NCBI RefSeq assembly: GCF_025869515.1
Contig: NZ_JAOZVR010000012.1
Coordinates: 1-64,000 of the forward strand
Origin: Ferrovibrio sp.
GTDB taxonomy: Bacteria > Pseudomonadota > Alphaproteobacteria > Ferrovibrionales > Ferrovibrionaceae
Direction of reading: 5' to 3'
DNA: 64,000 nt
A program made the translations under genes and the position numbers. This document shows, one piece after another, positions 31,619 to 39,683 of the stretch. Within the stretch, counting starts at the first letter, position 1, and each line of letters begins with the position of its first letter. The notes below the pieces were generated by a model, which worked only from the letters and a program-made list of their open reading frames with translations, searched no databases and had not been told where the DNA came from.

Positions 31619-31717
31619 GCCATAGTCACCTCAGTTACCGATTTTAGTCCGGTCATAGTTTCCTCCCTGTTGGTTTTGACCTTCAGGCCGCCGGCCGCTT
31701 ACCGGCGGCCTTTTTTT
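31619..31717 (+). ncRNA. candidate trans-acting small RNA with anti-Shine-Dalgarno tract
   Basis: A strong plus-strand terminator (31685-31717) has no plus-strand gene before it, because tetR lies on the other strand. About 98 nt upstream is a weak promoter-like TTGCCG-N16-TAAGTG (31585-31612). The putative transcript has a small stem ACCG/CGGT (31637-31653), a single-stranded TCCTCCC (31661-31667) complementary to ribosome binding sites, then the terminator hairpin. This layout resembles alphaproteobacterial sRNAs with exposed CCUCC motifs. The 5' end is a guess. Confidence 0.4.
31685..31717 (+). terminator. orphan plus-strand terminator
   Basis: A 10-bp perfect stem (AGGCCGCCGG/CCGGCGGCCT, 7-nt loop) is followed by seven T. 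Only the plus strand has the T run. No plus-strand gene ends within 1.2 kb upstream. Confidence 0.85.
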
Positions 31718-31746
31718 GCGTGCCTGTTACATTCCGTTACATCTCC

Positions 31747-31776
31747 TTGACTGATCCGGGCACGGCGTGGATTAAT
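31747..31776 (+). promoter_or_regulatory. possible metY promoter
   Basis: TTGACT (31747-31752), an 18-bp spacer, then ATTAAT (31771-31776). Matches to sigma-70 consensus are 5/6 and 4/6. It would start transcription near 31783, about 108 nt before the metY ATG. Confidence 0.4.
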
Positions 31777-31807
31777 CGCCGCAGTTTCGAGGTTGAGGCA
31801 AGATTGT

Positions 31808-31848
31808 CGGGTCGCCCCGTCCGCCAGGATGAGGCGGCCCGCTTTTTT
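31808..31848 (+). terminator. terminator inside the metY leader
   Basis: CGGGTCGCC (31808-31816) pairs with GGCGGCCCG (31833-31841), 9 bp with one G-U. An alternative shorter hairpin is CCGCC/GGCGG within the same sequence. TTTTTT (31843-31848) follows directly. It lies 43 bp before the metY start on the same strand, so it would stop transcription before the gene unless overridden. Confidence 0.65.
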
Positions 31849-31891
31849 GTCTGCTACCCATGAGCTTGAGAAAATTGTCCGGGAGGGCGCC

Positions 31892-33205
31892 ATGCTGGAA
31901 CCCAAATTCTTCCGTTTCGATACGCTCAGCCTGCATGCAGGCCAGCAGCCCGATCCGACGACCGGCGCGCGCGCCGTGCCGATCTACCAGACCACCTCCT
32001 ATGTTTTCCGCGACGCAGATCATGCAGCCACACTGTTCAACCTTGAGCGCGGCGGCCATATCTATTCGCGTATCTCTAATCCCACTGTTGCGGTGCTGGA
32101 AGAACGTCTTGCGGCACTCGAAGGCGGGGTCGGCGCCGTTTGCACGGCATCGGGCCAGGCGGCGATGCACTTGGCCATCGTCACGCTGATGGGGCAGGGC
32201 GGGCATATCGTTGCCTCGCGCAATATATACGGCGGCAGCTACAACATTCTCGTGCATACGCTGCCGCGCTTCGGCATCACCACCACCTTCGTCGATCCGC
32301 GCGACCATGCGGCGATCAAGGCGGCGATCAAGCCCGAGACGCGGCTGGTGTTCGGCGAGATTCTCGGCAATCCGGGCCTGGAAGTGCTGGATGTGCCGGC
32401 GGTGGCCAAGATTGCGCATGACGCCAAAATTCCCCTGATGCTCGACTGCACCTTTGCCACGCCGTATCTGTTCCGCGGTTTCGAGCATGGCGCCGATCTG
32501 GTGATGCATTCGGTGACAAAATTCCTCGGCGGCCATGGTGTTGCCATCGGTGGAGCCCTGATCGATTCCGGCCGTTTCGACTGGGAATCCTCCGGCAAGT
32601 TCCCGACCCTGACCGAACCTTATGCGGGCTATCACGGCCTCGATTTTGCCGAGGAATTCGGCCCGGCCGCCTTCATCATGCGCGCGCGCGCGGAAGGCCT
32701 GCGCGATTTCGGCGCCTGCATGTCGCCGACCAATGCCTTCCACCTGCTGCAGGGCGTCGAGACGCTGCCGCTGCGCATGGCACGCCATGTTGAGAACAGC
32801 CGCAAAGTGGTAGCTTTCCTGAAAAGCCATCTGGCCGTCGCCTGGGTGTCGTATCCCGAACTGGAGGAACACCCGGATCACGCGCTGGCGAAAACACTGC
32901 TGCCAAAGGGCTGTGGCGCGGTGTTCTCCTTCGGCGTGAAGGGTGGGCGCGAGGCCGGCCGGGTGCTGATCGAAACGCTGCAGGTCTTCTCGCATCTGGC
33001 CAATGTCGGCGATGCCAAGTCGCTGGTGATTCATCCGGCCAGCACCACGCATCAGCAGATGAGCGCGCCCGAACTGAAGGCTGCCGGCATCGGTGAGGAA
33101 CTGGTGCGGCTTTCGGTTGGCCTGGAAGACGCGCAGGATCTGATCGACGATCTCAATCAGGCGCTTCGCGCATCGCAAAAGGCCGTCAAGGCAGCAGCGG
33201 AATAA
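31892..33205 (+). CDS. metY: O-acetylhomoserine sulfhydrylase / homocysteine synthase
   Basis: PLP enzyme of the Cys/Met metabolism family, making homocysteine from O-acetylhomoserine and sulfide. The 437-residue length fits MetY rather than the shorter MetB/MetZ. Key segments are [53 protein letters not shown], and the Schiff-base Lys210 in [11 protein letters not shown]. The C-terminal [13 protein letters not shown] and [17 protein letters not shown] also fit. The ATG at 31892 has GGGAGG 5 nt upstream. It heads a plus-strand run with the alpha/beta hydrolase and thiE. Its leader carries a terminator, suggesting attenuation. Confidence 0.94.
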   Translation: MLEPKFFRFDTLSLHAGQQPDPTTGARAVPIYQTTSYVFRDADHAATLFNLERGGHIYSRISNPTVAVLEERLAALEGGVGAVCTASGQAAMHLAIVTLMGQGGHIVASRNIYGGSYNILVHTLPRFGITTTFVDPRDHAAIKAAIKPETRLVFGEILGNPGLEVLDVPAVAKIAHDAKIPLMLDCTFATPYLFRGFEHGADLVMHSVTKFLGGHGVAIGGALIDSGRFDWESSGKFPTLTEPYAGYHGLDFAEEFGPAAFIMRARAEGLRDFGACMSPTNAFHLLQGVETLPLRMARHVENSRKVVAFLKSHLAVAWVSYPELEEHPDHALAKTLLPKGCGAVFSFGVKGGREAGRVLIETLQVFSHLANVGDAKSLVIHPASTTHQQMSAPELKAAGIGEELVRLSVGLEDAQDLIDDLNQALRASQKAVKAAAE

Positions 33206-33224
33206 GGCAAGAGGAAACGAAACG

Positions 33225-34019
33225 ATGTGGCTCGATGTAACGGGCAGGAAGATTTTCGCTGCCACCGGCGGCAAGCCTTTCGATGCGGCGAAACCGACCG
33301 TGGTGTTCATCCACGGCAATGCCTGCGATCACACCAGCTGGGCGATGCAGACGCGCTGGTTCGCCTATCACGGCTATTCGGTGCTGGCGGTCGACCTGCC
33401 GGGCAATGGCCGCTCAGAGGGCCCGATGCTCGAAAGCGTCGAGGCCTTCGCCGACTGGATGCCGCAACTGCTCGATGCTGCCGGCGTGCAGCAGGCGACC
33501 TTGGTCGGCCATTCGATGGGCGCGCTGATTGCGCTGGAAACCGCATTGCGCCATCCGTCGCGCGTCAGCAGGATTTCGCTGCTCGGCTTCGCTTTCCCCA
33601 TGGCGGTGAATCCCGAACTGCAGGCGTTGGCCGACAGCGGCGCCTATACGGTCGTCGAACTGATGAACGACTGGATGATCGCCAAGCGCAACCAGATCGG
33701 CAGCAACCGCGTGCCCGGATCGCATCTGCTGAACGGTAGCATCCGTCTGATCGATCGGGCGCCGCGCCACTGCCTGGCGCTTGGCTTCCGCCTGTGCAAC
33801 GCCTATCAGAACGGCAAGCAGGCGGTGGCGGCAATCACGGCACCCGTGCAGATACTGGCTGGCGAGCGTGACCAGATGACGCCGTTGCGTGCCGCGCGCG
33901 GCTGGGCCAAGGAATTCAGGAATGGCCGTATCGATGTACTGCCGGGTTGCGGCCATATGATGATGGGCGAACGCCCGGACGAGACGCTGGATGCGCTCAA
34001 AAGTTTCATTGCTGGATAA
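33225..34019 (+). CDS. alpha/beta hydrolase
   Basis: A 264-residue alpha/beta-hydrolase fold protein. The oxyanion-hole motif is FIHGNACDHTSW, the nucleophile elbow is GHSMG with Ser97, the acid Asp lies in LAGERDQMTP, and the catalytic His in GCGHMMM near the C-terminus. It is 19 bp after metY and 3 bp before thiE, so the three are likely one transcript. The metY context suggests it could cleave an ester metabolite, but substrate specificity cannot be inferred. Confidence 0.88.
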   Translation: MWLDVTGRKIFAATGGKPFDAAKPTVVFIHGNACDHTSWAMQTRWFAYHGYSVLAVDLPGNGRSEGPMLESVEAFADWMPQLLDAAGVQQATLVGHSMGALIALETALRHPSRVSRISLLGFAFPMAVNPELQALADSGAYTVVELMNDWMIAKRNQIGSNRVPGSHLLNGSIRLIDRAPRHCLALGFRLCNAYQNGKQAVAAITAPVQILAGERDQMTPLRAARGWAKEFRNGRIDVLPGCGHMMMGERPDETLDALKSFIAG

Positions 34020-34022
34020 GAG

Positions 34023-34688
34023 ATGGCCAAAGAATCTGTCAAAGTCGAACAGCGTCTGTATCTGATCACGCCGCCGGTCCTTGAGCCGGCCGTGTTTGCC
34101 GAAGACCTGAAAAAGGCGCTTGGCGCCGGTGATGTTGCCTGCCTGCAGCTGCGGCTGAAGGACGGTGAGCAGACTGCATCCGACAATGCCCTCCGGCGTG
34201 CGACCGAAGCCCTGCTGCCGATCTGCCACGAGTATGACGTCGCATTGCTGATCAACGACCGGCCCGATCTGGCGATCAAGTTCGGCGCCGATGGCGTGCA
34301 TGTCGGCCAGGAAGACGCGTCCTATGAGGAGGCGCGCCGCATCCTGGGACCGGATCGCATCGTTGGCGTCACCTGCCATGACTCCCGTCATCTGGCGATG
34401 GAGGCGGCCGAGGCCGGGGCCGATTACGTGGCCTTCGGTGCCTTTTTCGCCACCGATACCAAGCAACCCAAGACGAGGGCCGAGCCCGATCTGATCGCCT
34501 GGTGGGCCGACCTGATGGAAGTGCCCTGTGTGGCCATTGGCGGCATAACGGTGGAGAATTGTCCGGTCCTGATCGAAGCCGGGGCAGACTTTCTGGCGGT
34601 TTCCGCCGGTGTCTGGCGCCATCCCGAGGGCCCGGCCGAGGCGGTGAAAGCCTTTAACCGGGCAATTGCCAAGCACGGGCGGCGCTGA
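34023..34688 (+). CDS. thiE: thiamine phosphate synthase
   Basis: TIM-barrel enzyme joining hydroxymethylpyrimidine-PP and thiazole-phosphate to thiamine phosphate. The 221-residue product shows LYLITPP at strand 1, [30 protein letters not shown] with [39 protein letters not shown], and [25 protein letters not shown] stands where many ThiE proteins read LREK, so it belongs to a divergent branch. Other thi genes are absent and I see no TPP riboswitch. It lies 3 bp after the hydrolase. Confidence 0.88.
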   Translation: MAKESVKVEQRLYLITPPVLEPAVFAEDLKKALGAGDVACLQLRLKDGEQTASDNALRRATEALLPICHEYDVALLINDRPDLAIKFGADGVHVGQEDASYEEARRILGPDRIVGVTCHDSRHLAMEAAEAGADYVAFGAFFATDTKQPKTRAEPDLIAWWADLMEVPCVAIGGITVENCPVLIEAGADFLAVSAGVWRHPEGPAEAVKAFNRAIAKHGRR

Positions 34689-34742
34689 TAGGTTCCGCCG
34701 CCTTTCCAGAACGAGCACCCGTCCCCCAATTTTTGGTCCCCA

Positions 34743-35531
34743 ATGGCCCTGCGATCCGCTTTGATCAATGCGATGGCAAACGCGGCGCGTAAAGCGCAGC
34801 GCAGCCTGATCCGCGACTTCAACGAAGTCGAGCACCTGCAGGTCTCGAAGAAGGGCCCGGCCGACTTCGTCTCTGCCGCGGACCGCAAGGCCGAGAAGGT
34901 TCTGCAGCAGGAGCTGTCCAAGCTGCGCCCCGATTTCGGCTTCGTGATGGAAGAGGGCGGCCGCATCGAAGCCAGGGACGGCAAGAGCTACTGGATCATC
35001 GATCCGCTCGATGGCACTACCAACTTCCTGCACGGCATTCCGCATTTCGCCATTTCGATCGGCGTGCAGCGCGAAGATGAACTGATCGCCGGCATCGTGC
35101 TGGATGTGGTGCGCGACGAGCTGTTCTGGGCTGAGAAGGGCGTTGGCGCTTATGTTAACGAGCGTCGCATCCGCGTTTCCGCCCGCCGCAAGCTGCCGGA
35201 AGCGGTGTTCGGCACCGGCATCCCGTTCCTTGGCAAGCCGGGTCATGAGCCTTTCCTGAAAGAAATGACCACGGTGATGGCCGAAGTGGCCGGTATCCGC
35301 CGCCTGGGTGCGGCGGCGCTCGATCTGGCCTATGTCGCCGCCGGGCGTTTCGACGGTTTCTGGGAAACCGGGCTGCAGCCCTGGGATATCTCGGCCGGTA
35401 TCGTGCTGGTGCGCGAGGCCGGCGGCACGGTCACCGATCTGGCCGGCGGCGAAAAGATGATGGAAACCGGCGGGATCATCGCGGCCAATGATGTTCTGCA
35501 TGCGCCGCTTACCAAGCTGCTCAAACCCTGA
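34743..35531 (+). CDS. suhB: inositol monophosphatase family protein SuhB
   Basis: Mg-dependent phosphatase of the IMPase superfamily, 262 residues. Metal and substrate motifs are MEEGGR (Glu ligand), WIIDPLDGTTNFLHGIPHFA (DPxDGT), and WDISAGIVLVREAGG near the C-terminus with the catalytic Asp. The N-terminal DFNEVEHLQVSKKGPADFVS is SuhB-like. SuhB also acts in ribosomal RNA antitermination complexes in E. coli; whether that holds here is unknown. It lies 54 bp after thiE and may be part of the same transcript. Confidence 0.93.
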   Translation: MALRSALINAMANAARKAQRSLIRDFNEVEHLQVSKKGPADFVSAADRKAEKVLQQELSKLRPDFGFVMEEGGRIEARDGKSYWIIDPLDGTTNFLHGIPHFAISIGVQREDELIAGIVLDVVRDELFWAEKGVGAYVNERRIRVSARRKLPEAVFGTGIPFLGKPGHEPFLKEMTTVMAEVAGIRRLGAAALDLAYVAAGRFDGFWETGLQPWDISAGIVLVREAGGTVTDLAGGEKMMETGGIIAANDVLHAPLTKLLKP

Positions 35532-35667
35532 TTTCGGGCCTGGATCAGTTTCAGCCGCACCGCACAAGGTGTTGATTTCCTGTCCTTGACGGCGGCTTGC
35601 CGGGTTGTCGGCTTTCACGGCCTCCGCTATCGTTCGCCACGTATTCGGGGTTAGGGGGACTTTTCCG

Positions 35668-36711
35668 ATGGCTGCCAGGCCGGTTTCGCATTCGCTTGCC
35701 GCCCTTTCGCTGGCATTCGGCGTCGCTGCCGGGATCATGCCTGCGCCGGCGCTGGCCCAGAATTACATCGGCAGCGGCAACATCCAGATCAATCCGCAGG
35801 CGCTCGATCAGCTGAGCGGCGGAAGACTCTCGGCGCCGGCTGCATCTCAGGCGCCATTGCTCGGCGCTACCGGTCGGGGCGGCAAGGCGGTCAAGCCGCC
35901 GTCGCTTGTCCCCATGGCCAGCCAGCCGGCCGGTCCGCAGCCGCTGCTCGGCGAAACCGGCAAGCCGGCCACTACCGCCACCATCAAACTGCGCCCGCCG
36001 CGGTCGTCTACCGCGACTCGTAAAGCCGCGGCCCCGAAGGCTCCGGCCCCTGCTGTTGCCGCTGCACCTTCGACGCCGGCTGCCGCACCGCCCGGCCCGG
36101 CGCCTGCCCCGCCAGCGGGCACGCCGGTGCCGGTGACGCCTGCGCCTCAGGCCGCGGCACCGACCGCTGCCCCGGCCACTTCACCGGCCCCGGCTCCCGT
36201 TCAGACGCCTGCGCCCGCCACGGCCCAAGCTCCTGCACCGACGCCGACGCCTGTGCCCACTCCTGCACCGGCGCCTGCTCCGCAGGCGGCCGCGCCGGCT
36301 GCTGCAACGCCGGCTCCTGTGCCGGCTCCTGTGCCGGCTCCGCCGCAGGTGGCGGCGGCACCCGTCGCGCCGCGTCCGATCCCGGCGCCGAGCGTACAGG
36401 GCGGTGTTGTCACCATTGCTTTCCCTGGTGGCCAGGGCGAATTGCCGGCTGGCGATCTCACTGCCCTCGATGCACTCGCCAAACAATATGCGACGGGTGA
36501 AGACCGCCTGCAGATTCGTGCCTATGCCACCAACAGCGTCAGCGATGGCGGCAGCGGTGCGCGGCGCCTGTCGCTGACCCGCGCTTTGGCGGTACGGCAG
36601 TATCTGATCGACAAGGGTATCCGCTCGACGCGGATCGACGTTCGCGCGCTGGGCGCACCGACGGATGGCAGTGCGGCCGACCGTGTCGAGATTGCGCCTG
36701 TCGGGCGGTAA
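35668..36711 (+). CDS. secreted OmpA-like protein with a long Pro/Ala linker
   Basis: A 347-residue protein. The signal peptide (about 1-31) ends ALAQ. Two short repeats follow (PLLGATG at 64-70 and PLLGETG at 93-99), then about 120 residues of Pro/Ala-rich linker (121-240), and a C-terminal OmpA-like domain (about 247-347) with TALDALAKQYATGEDRLQIR and RRLSLTRALAVRQYLIDKG. The usual peptidoglycan-binding GHTD is replaced by AYATNSVSD, so binding may be lost or altered. AGGGGG sits 9 nt before the ATG. It precedes the MotA/MotB-like genes and likely works in the same envelope complex. Confidence 0.78.
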   Translation: MAARPVSHSLAALSLAFGVAAGIMPAPALAQNYIGSGNIQINPQALDQLSGGRLSAPAASQAPLLGATGRGGKAVKPPSLVPMASQPAGPQPLLGETGKPATTATIKLRPPRSSTATRKAAAPKAPAPAVAAAPSTPAAAPPGPAPAPPAGTPVPVTPAPQAAAPTAAPATSPAPAPVQTPAPATAQAPAPTPTPVPTPAPAPAPQAAAPAAATPAPVPAPVPAPPQVAAAPVAPRPIPAPSVQGGVVTIAFPGGQGELPAGDLTALDALAKQYATGEDRLQIRAYATNSVSDGGSGARRLSLTRALAVRQYLIDKGIRSTRIDVRALGAPTDGSAADRVEIAPVGR

Positions 36712-36951
36712 ACCGGGTGACTGCCGGCCGGCGTTAACCGGTGCCCGGGGCTTTCCGTATCTGTATTGTCGCACATCTGGGGTTGATCCGGCTCGCGGCG
36801 ATGGGCGATCATTGGCCGGTTCGCTCCTTGATTCGTAAATGCGAATTCCAAGAGGCGGTTGCCGATCCTGGCCCGTAGCAAGCGGGCTGGCGCCCGGTGC
36901 CGTGAAAATGCCGTATTCGCTCCGTAACGCAGAAGCGGAAGGATGGATTGC

Positions 36952-38097
36952 ATGACCAAGCCTGGCCGTTTTCTGTTGCGCATGGTGCTGTTCCTCGCCG
37001 CCGTCGGCGTCGTGATTGCAGTGCTGCACAACACGTTGCTGCGCGCCTATATGGCGAATGTCGCGCTCAACAGTCTGATTGGTGCCATCCTGCTGATCGG
37101 CATCCTGTACACGTTCCGCCAGGTCTGGGAGATCGGCCGGGAAGCGAGCTGGGTCGAGGCCTGGCAGCGCGCCCAGCGCAGCGGTGGTGCCGGCAATATC
37201 GGCGAGCCGTCGAATCTGCTGGCCCCCCTGGCCCGCATGCTGGCCAATCGCGGGCCGCGCGGCTCGCTGCATGCCACGGCCACGCGTGCCCTGCTCGATT
37301 CGGTTGGGTCGCGCCTGGATGAAGGCCGCGAAATCTCGCGCTATTTCATTGGCCTGATGGTGTTCCTCGGCCTGCTCGGCACCTTCTGGGGCCTGCTGGA
37401 GACCATCAACGGTGTCAGCGATACCATCAACGGCCTGTCGCTCAATGCCAGCGAGGATATCAACGCGCTGTTCAGCAAGCTGAAAGGCGGCCTGGAAACG
37501 CCGCTGACCGGCATGGGGCTGGCCTTCTCCGCCTCGATGATGGGCCTTGCCGGTTCGTTGATCCTCGGCTTTCTCGATCTGCAGGCTGGCCAGGCGCAGA
37601 ACCGTTTCTACAACGACCTGGAAGAATGGCTCGCCGGCTTCACCCGGGTCGGTGGCGGCGCAGTGGCTGAGGGCGACCAGTCGGTGCCGGCCTATGTGCA
37701 GGCGCTGCTGGAACAGACTGCCGACAGTCTCGACAATCTGCAGCGCACCATGGCGCGCGGCGAGGACAGCCGCGGCCAGACCGGCGCCGCCCTGCTGCAG
37801 TTGAACGAGAAGCTCAGCCTGCTGACCGAGCAGATGCGTGCCGAACAGGGCCTGCTGCTGAAGCTGACCGAGCATCAGATCGAGATGAAGCCGATCATGG
37901 CCAAGCTGGCGCAGGGCACCGAGAGCGGTAATTTCGACTCCGCCAGCCGCGGCCATCTGCGCAATATCGACATCCTGCTGACCCGCCTGCTCGACGATGC
38001 GGCGCAGGGCCGCGCCAAGCTGGTCGATGACATGCGCTCCGAAATCAAGCTGCTGTCGCGCACCATTGCGGCCGCTGCCGACAACCAGCGCCGGTAA
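36952..38097 (+). CDS. MotA/TolQ/ExbB-like proton-channel protein
   Basis: A 381-residue inner-membrane protein. Predicted TM helices lie at about 7-26 and 36-52, then FIGLMVFLGLLGTFWGLLET (about 127-147) and MGLAFSASMMGLAGSLILGF (about 182-202), the last two forming the MotA/TolQ/ExbB channel domain. A long helical cytoplasmic tail follows (about 240-381). Unlike flagellar MotA it has a C-terminal coiled-coil extension. ATG 36952 has AAGGA 8 nt upstream; an ATG at 36943 overlaps that ribosome binding site. The MotB-like gene begins 6 bp downstream. It probably powers an envelope machine, not the flagellum. Confidence 0.82.
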   Translation: MTKPGRFLLRMVLFLAAVGVVIAVLHNTLLRAYMANVALNSLIGAILLIGILYTFRQVWEIGREASWVEAWQRAQRSGGAGNIGEPSNLLAPLARMLANRGPRGSLHATATRALLDSVGSRLDEGREISRYFIGLMVFLGLLGTFWGLLETINGVSDTINGLSLNASEDINALFSKLKGGLETPLTGMGLAFSASMMGLAGSLILGFLDLQAGQAQNRFYNDLEEWLAGFTRVGGGAVAEGDQSVPAYVQALLEQTADSLDNLQRTMARGEDSRGQTGAALLQLNEKLSLLTEQMRAEQGLLLKLTEHQIEMKPIMAKLAQGTESGNFDSASRGHLRNIDILLTRLLDDAAQGRAKLVDDMRSEIKLLSRTIAAAADNQRR

Positions 38098-38103
38098 GCG
38101 CCG

Positions 38104-39174
38104 ATGGCTCTCAGCCGCAGGCGTATCGACCATCAGAGCGCTGGTCCATGGCCCGGTTACGTCGATGTGCTGTCGACGCTGCTCATGGTCATCGTTTTCG
38201 TGCTGGCCGTGTTCATGCTGGTGCAGTTCTTTCTCGCCAATGCGATTTCCGGCCGTGACAAGGCCATCGAGGGCCTGCGTAGCGAACTGGCCGGGCTGGT
38301 CGAGCAGCTGTCGCTGGAAAAGCGTAACAATGCCCAGCTCAAACTTGACCTGACCAGCCTGCAGGCGACGCTGAGCAGTGCCAATGCGGAGCGCGATCAG
38401 CTGGCTGCCGTGCTGGCGGACAGCCAGGTGCGGGCGGACGAGGCCGAGAAGAAGCTGGGCGAGCAGCAGCAGATCGTGATCGACCTGCAGGGCAAACTGG
38501 TGTCCAGCACCGGCCAGCTGGATCAGGAAAAACGCCTGAGCGCCGAGGCGCGCAGCCAGGTCGACCTACTGAACCGGCAGATCCTGGCCCTGCGCGAGCA
38601 GCTCGGCCAGATCGAGCGAATCCTCAAGGAGAGCGAAGAGAAGGACAAAAACAACCAGGCGCAGGTCAGCGATTTGGGTAAGCGGCTGAATGCAGCACTG
38701 GCGCGCAAGGTCGATGAACTGACCAATTACCGCTCCGAATTCTTCGGCCGCTTGCGTCAGGCCCTGGGCAACCGCCGCGACATCCAGGTCGTCGGCGATC
38801 GCTTCGTATTCCAGTCGGAGGTGCTGTTCGACTCTGCCTCTGCCGAATTGAAGCCTGAAGGCCGCGAGCAGATCGGCAAGCTGGCCAAGACGCTGATCGA
38901 GATCAGCAGCAAGATTCCACCGGAGCTGCCATGGGTTCTGCGCGTGGACGGTCATACCGACAAACTACCGATCAGTACGGCGCAGTTCCCGTCGAACTGG
39001 GAATTGTCTTCGGCGCGCGCCATATCGGTGGTGAAGTTCCTCGCCAGCCAGGGCGTACCGGTCGAGCGGCTGGCGGCGACCGGCTTTGGTGAATTCCAGC
39101 CGTTGGATGGGCGTGAGGATCAGGTTGCCTTCCGCCGCAATCGGCGTATCGAGCTCAAGCTCACCGAACGCTGA
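38104..39174 (+). CDS. MotB-like peptidoglycan-binding protein with coiled coil
   Basis: A 356-residue protein with a MotB/TolR/ExbD-like architecture. A TM helix near the N-terminus (24-45) contains Asp21 in PGYVDVLSTLLMVIVFVLAV, the likely proton-carrying residue. A long coiled coil follows (about 50-200). The C-terminal OmpA domain (about 225-356) has DGHTDKLPISTAQFPSNWEL with SSARAISVV, all peptidoglycan-binding residues kept. With the upstream channel protein it forms a stator-like pair. No flagellar, Tol or Ton genes are nearby. Confidence 0.85.
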   Translation: MALSRRRIDHQSAGPWPGYVDVLSTLLMVIVFVLAVFMLVQFFLANAISGRDKAIEGLRSELAGLVEQLSLEKRNNAQLKLDLTSLQATLSSANAERDQLAAVLADSQVRADEAEKKLGEQQQIVIDLQGKLVSSTGQLDQEKRLSAEARSQVDLLNRQILALREQLGQIERILKESEEKDKNNQAQVSDLGKRLNAALARKVDELTNYRSEFFGRLRQALGNRRDIQVVGDRFVFQSEVLFDSASAELKPEGREQIGKLAKTLIEISSKIPPELPWVLRVDGHTDKLPISTAQFPSNWELSSARAISVVKFLASQGVPVERLAATGFGEFQPLDGREDQVAFRRNRRIELKLTER

Positions 39175-39204
39175 TCGGCGAACGTTAATCACAGGGCGCC
39201 AGAC

Positions 39205-39681
39205 ATGTTTGAGGAAGCCTTTCTCAAGGTCGGTGAACGCCTTGGCGCACTGCAGGCCAAGGTGGTGGTTGCTCTTTCTGGCGGCGCGATCATGCTGGCG
39301 ATCATGGCGGCAGCGGGCGTGTATGTCTGGATGCATCCGGTGCTGCATTGCCGGCAACAGAGTGCACTGCTGTTCTTCGGCACGGCTATTCGCCAGGGCA
39401 GCCATACCGGCCATATCGGCGGCGATGAGTGGAAGGGTTTTGTCGAATCCGCCATCGTGCCGCGTCTGCCCGATGGCTTCACCGTGCTGGAGGGGCAGGG
39501 TTTCTATCGCTCGGCCATTGACGGTGCGGCGGCGCGCGAGAGCACCTATATCCTGATGGTTGCCCATCGCAATGATGCGGATATCAACGGGCGGCTTGCC
39601 ACCATCGTCGAGGATTATAAGACACGCTTCCACCAGGAAAGCGTGCTGCGCCTCGATCAGTGCGGCGCCTATAAATTCTAG
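39205..39681 (+). CDS. DUF3574 family membrane-anchored protein
   Basis: A 158-residue protein. An N-terminal TM helix (about 20-43, VVVALSGGAIMLAIMAAAGV) is followed by a periplasmic DUF3574 domain: LLFFGTAIRQGSHTGHIGGD, EWKGFVESAIVPRLPDGFTV with LEGQGFYRS, and ESTYILMVAHRND. Typical DUF3574 proteins are lipoproteins or secreted; here it has a TM anchor. Two Cys (48 and 153) may pair. It lies 30 bp after the MotB-like gene on the same strand. Function unknown. Confidence 0.8.
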   Translation: MFEEAFLKVGERLGALQAKVVVALSGGAIMLAIMAAAGVYVWMHPVLHCRQQSALLFFGTAIRQGSHTGHIGGDEWKGFVESAIVPRLPDGFTVLEGQGFYRSAIDGAAARESTYILMVAHRNDADINGRLATIVEDYKTRFHQESVLRLDQCGAYKF

Positions 39682-39683
39682 CT

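Noticed and set aside
31747-31891. SAM-II riboswitch upstream of metY
   Set aside because: The conserved TAAA...GCTAAA pseudoknot half and the GATTT loop partner could not be aligned. Only a terminator is visible, so I report attenuation without naming a riboswitch.
33414-35738. 774-residue minus-strand reading frame
   Set aside because: It runs antisense to the alpha/beta hydrolase, thiE and suhB, with composition typical of GC-rich shadow frames and no recognisable domain.
36028-36390. DNA tandem repeat in the OmpA-like gene
   Set aside because: The Pro/Ala codons give a repetitive look, but there is no exact period. It is a low-complexity linker.
36181-38133. 650-residue minus-strand reading frame
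   Set aside because: It lies opposite the OmpA-like and MotA-like genes, which have clear domains and ribosome binding sites. It is a GC-driven shadow.
36952-39174. Zorya-type anti-phage system (ZorA/ZorB-like MotA/MotB pair)
   Set aside because: The neighbours are housekeeping genes (suhB, DUF3574, OmpA-like). No ZorC, ZorD helicase/nuclease or ZorE follows. The pair looks like an envelope stator of Rhodospirillales.
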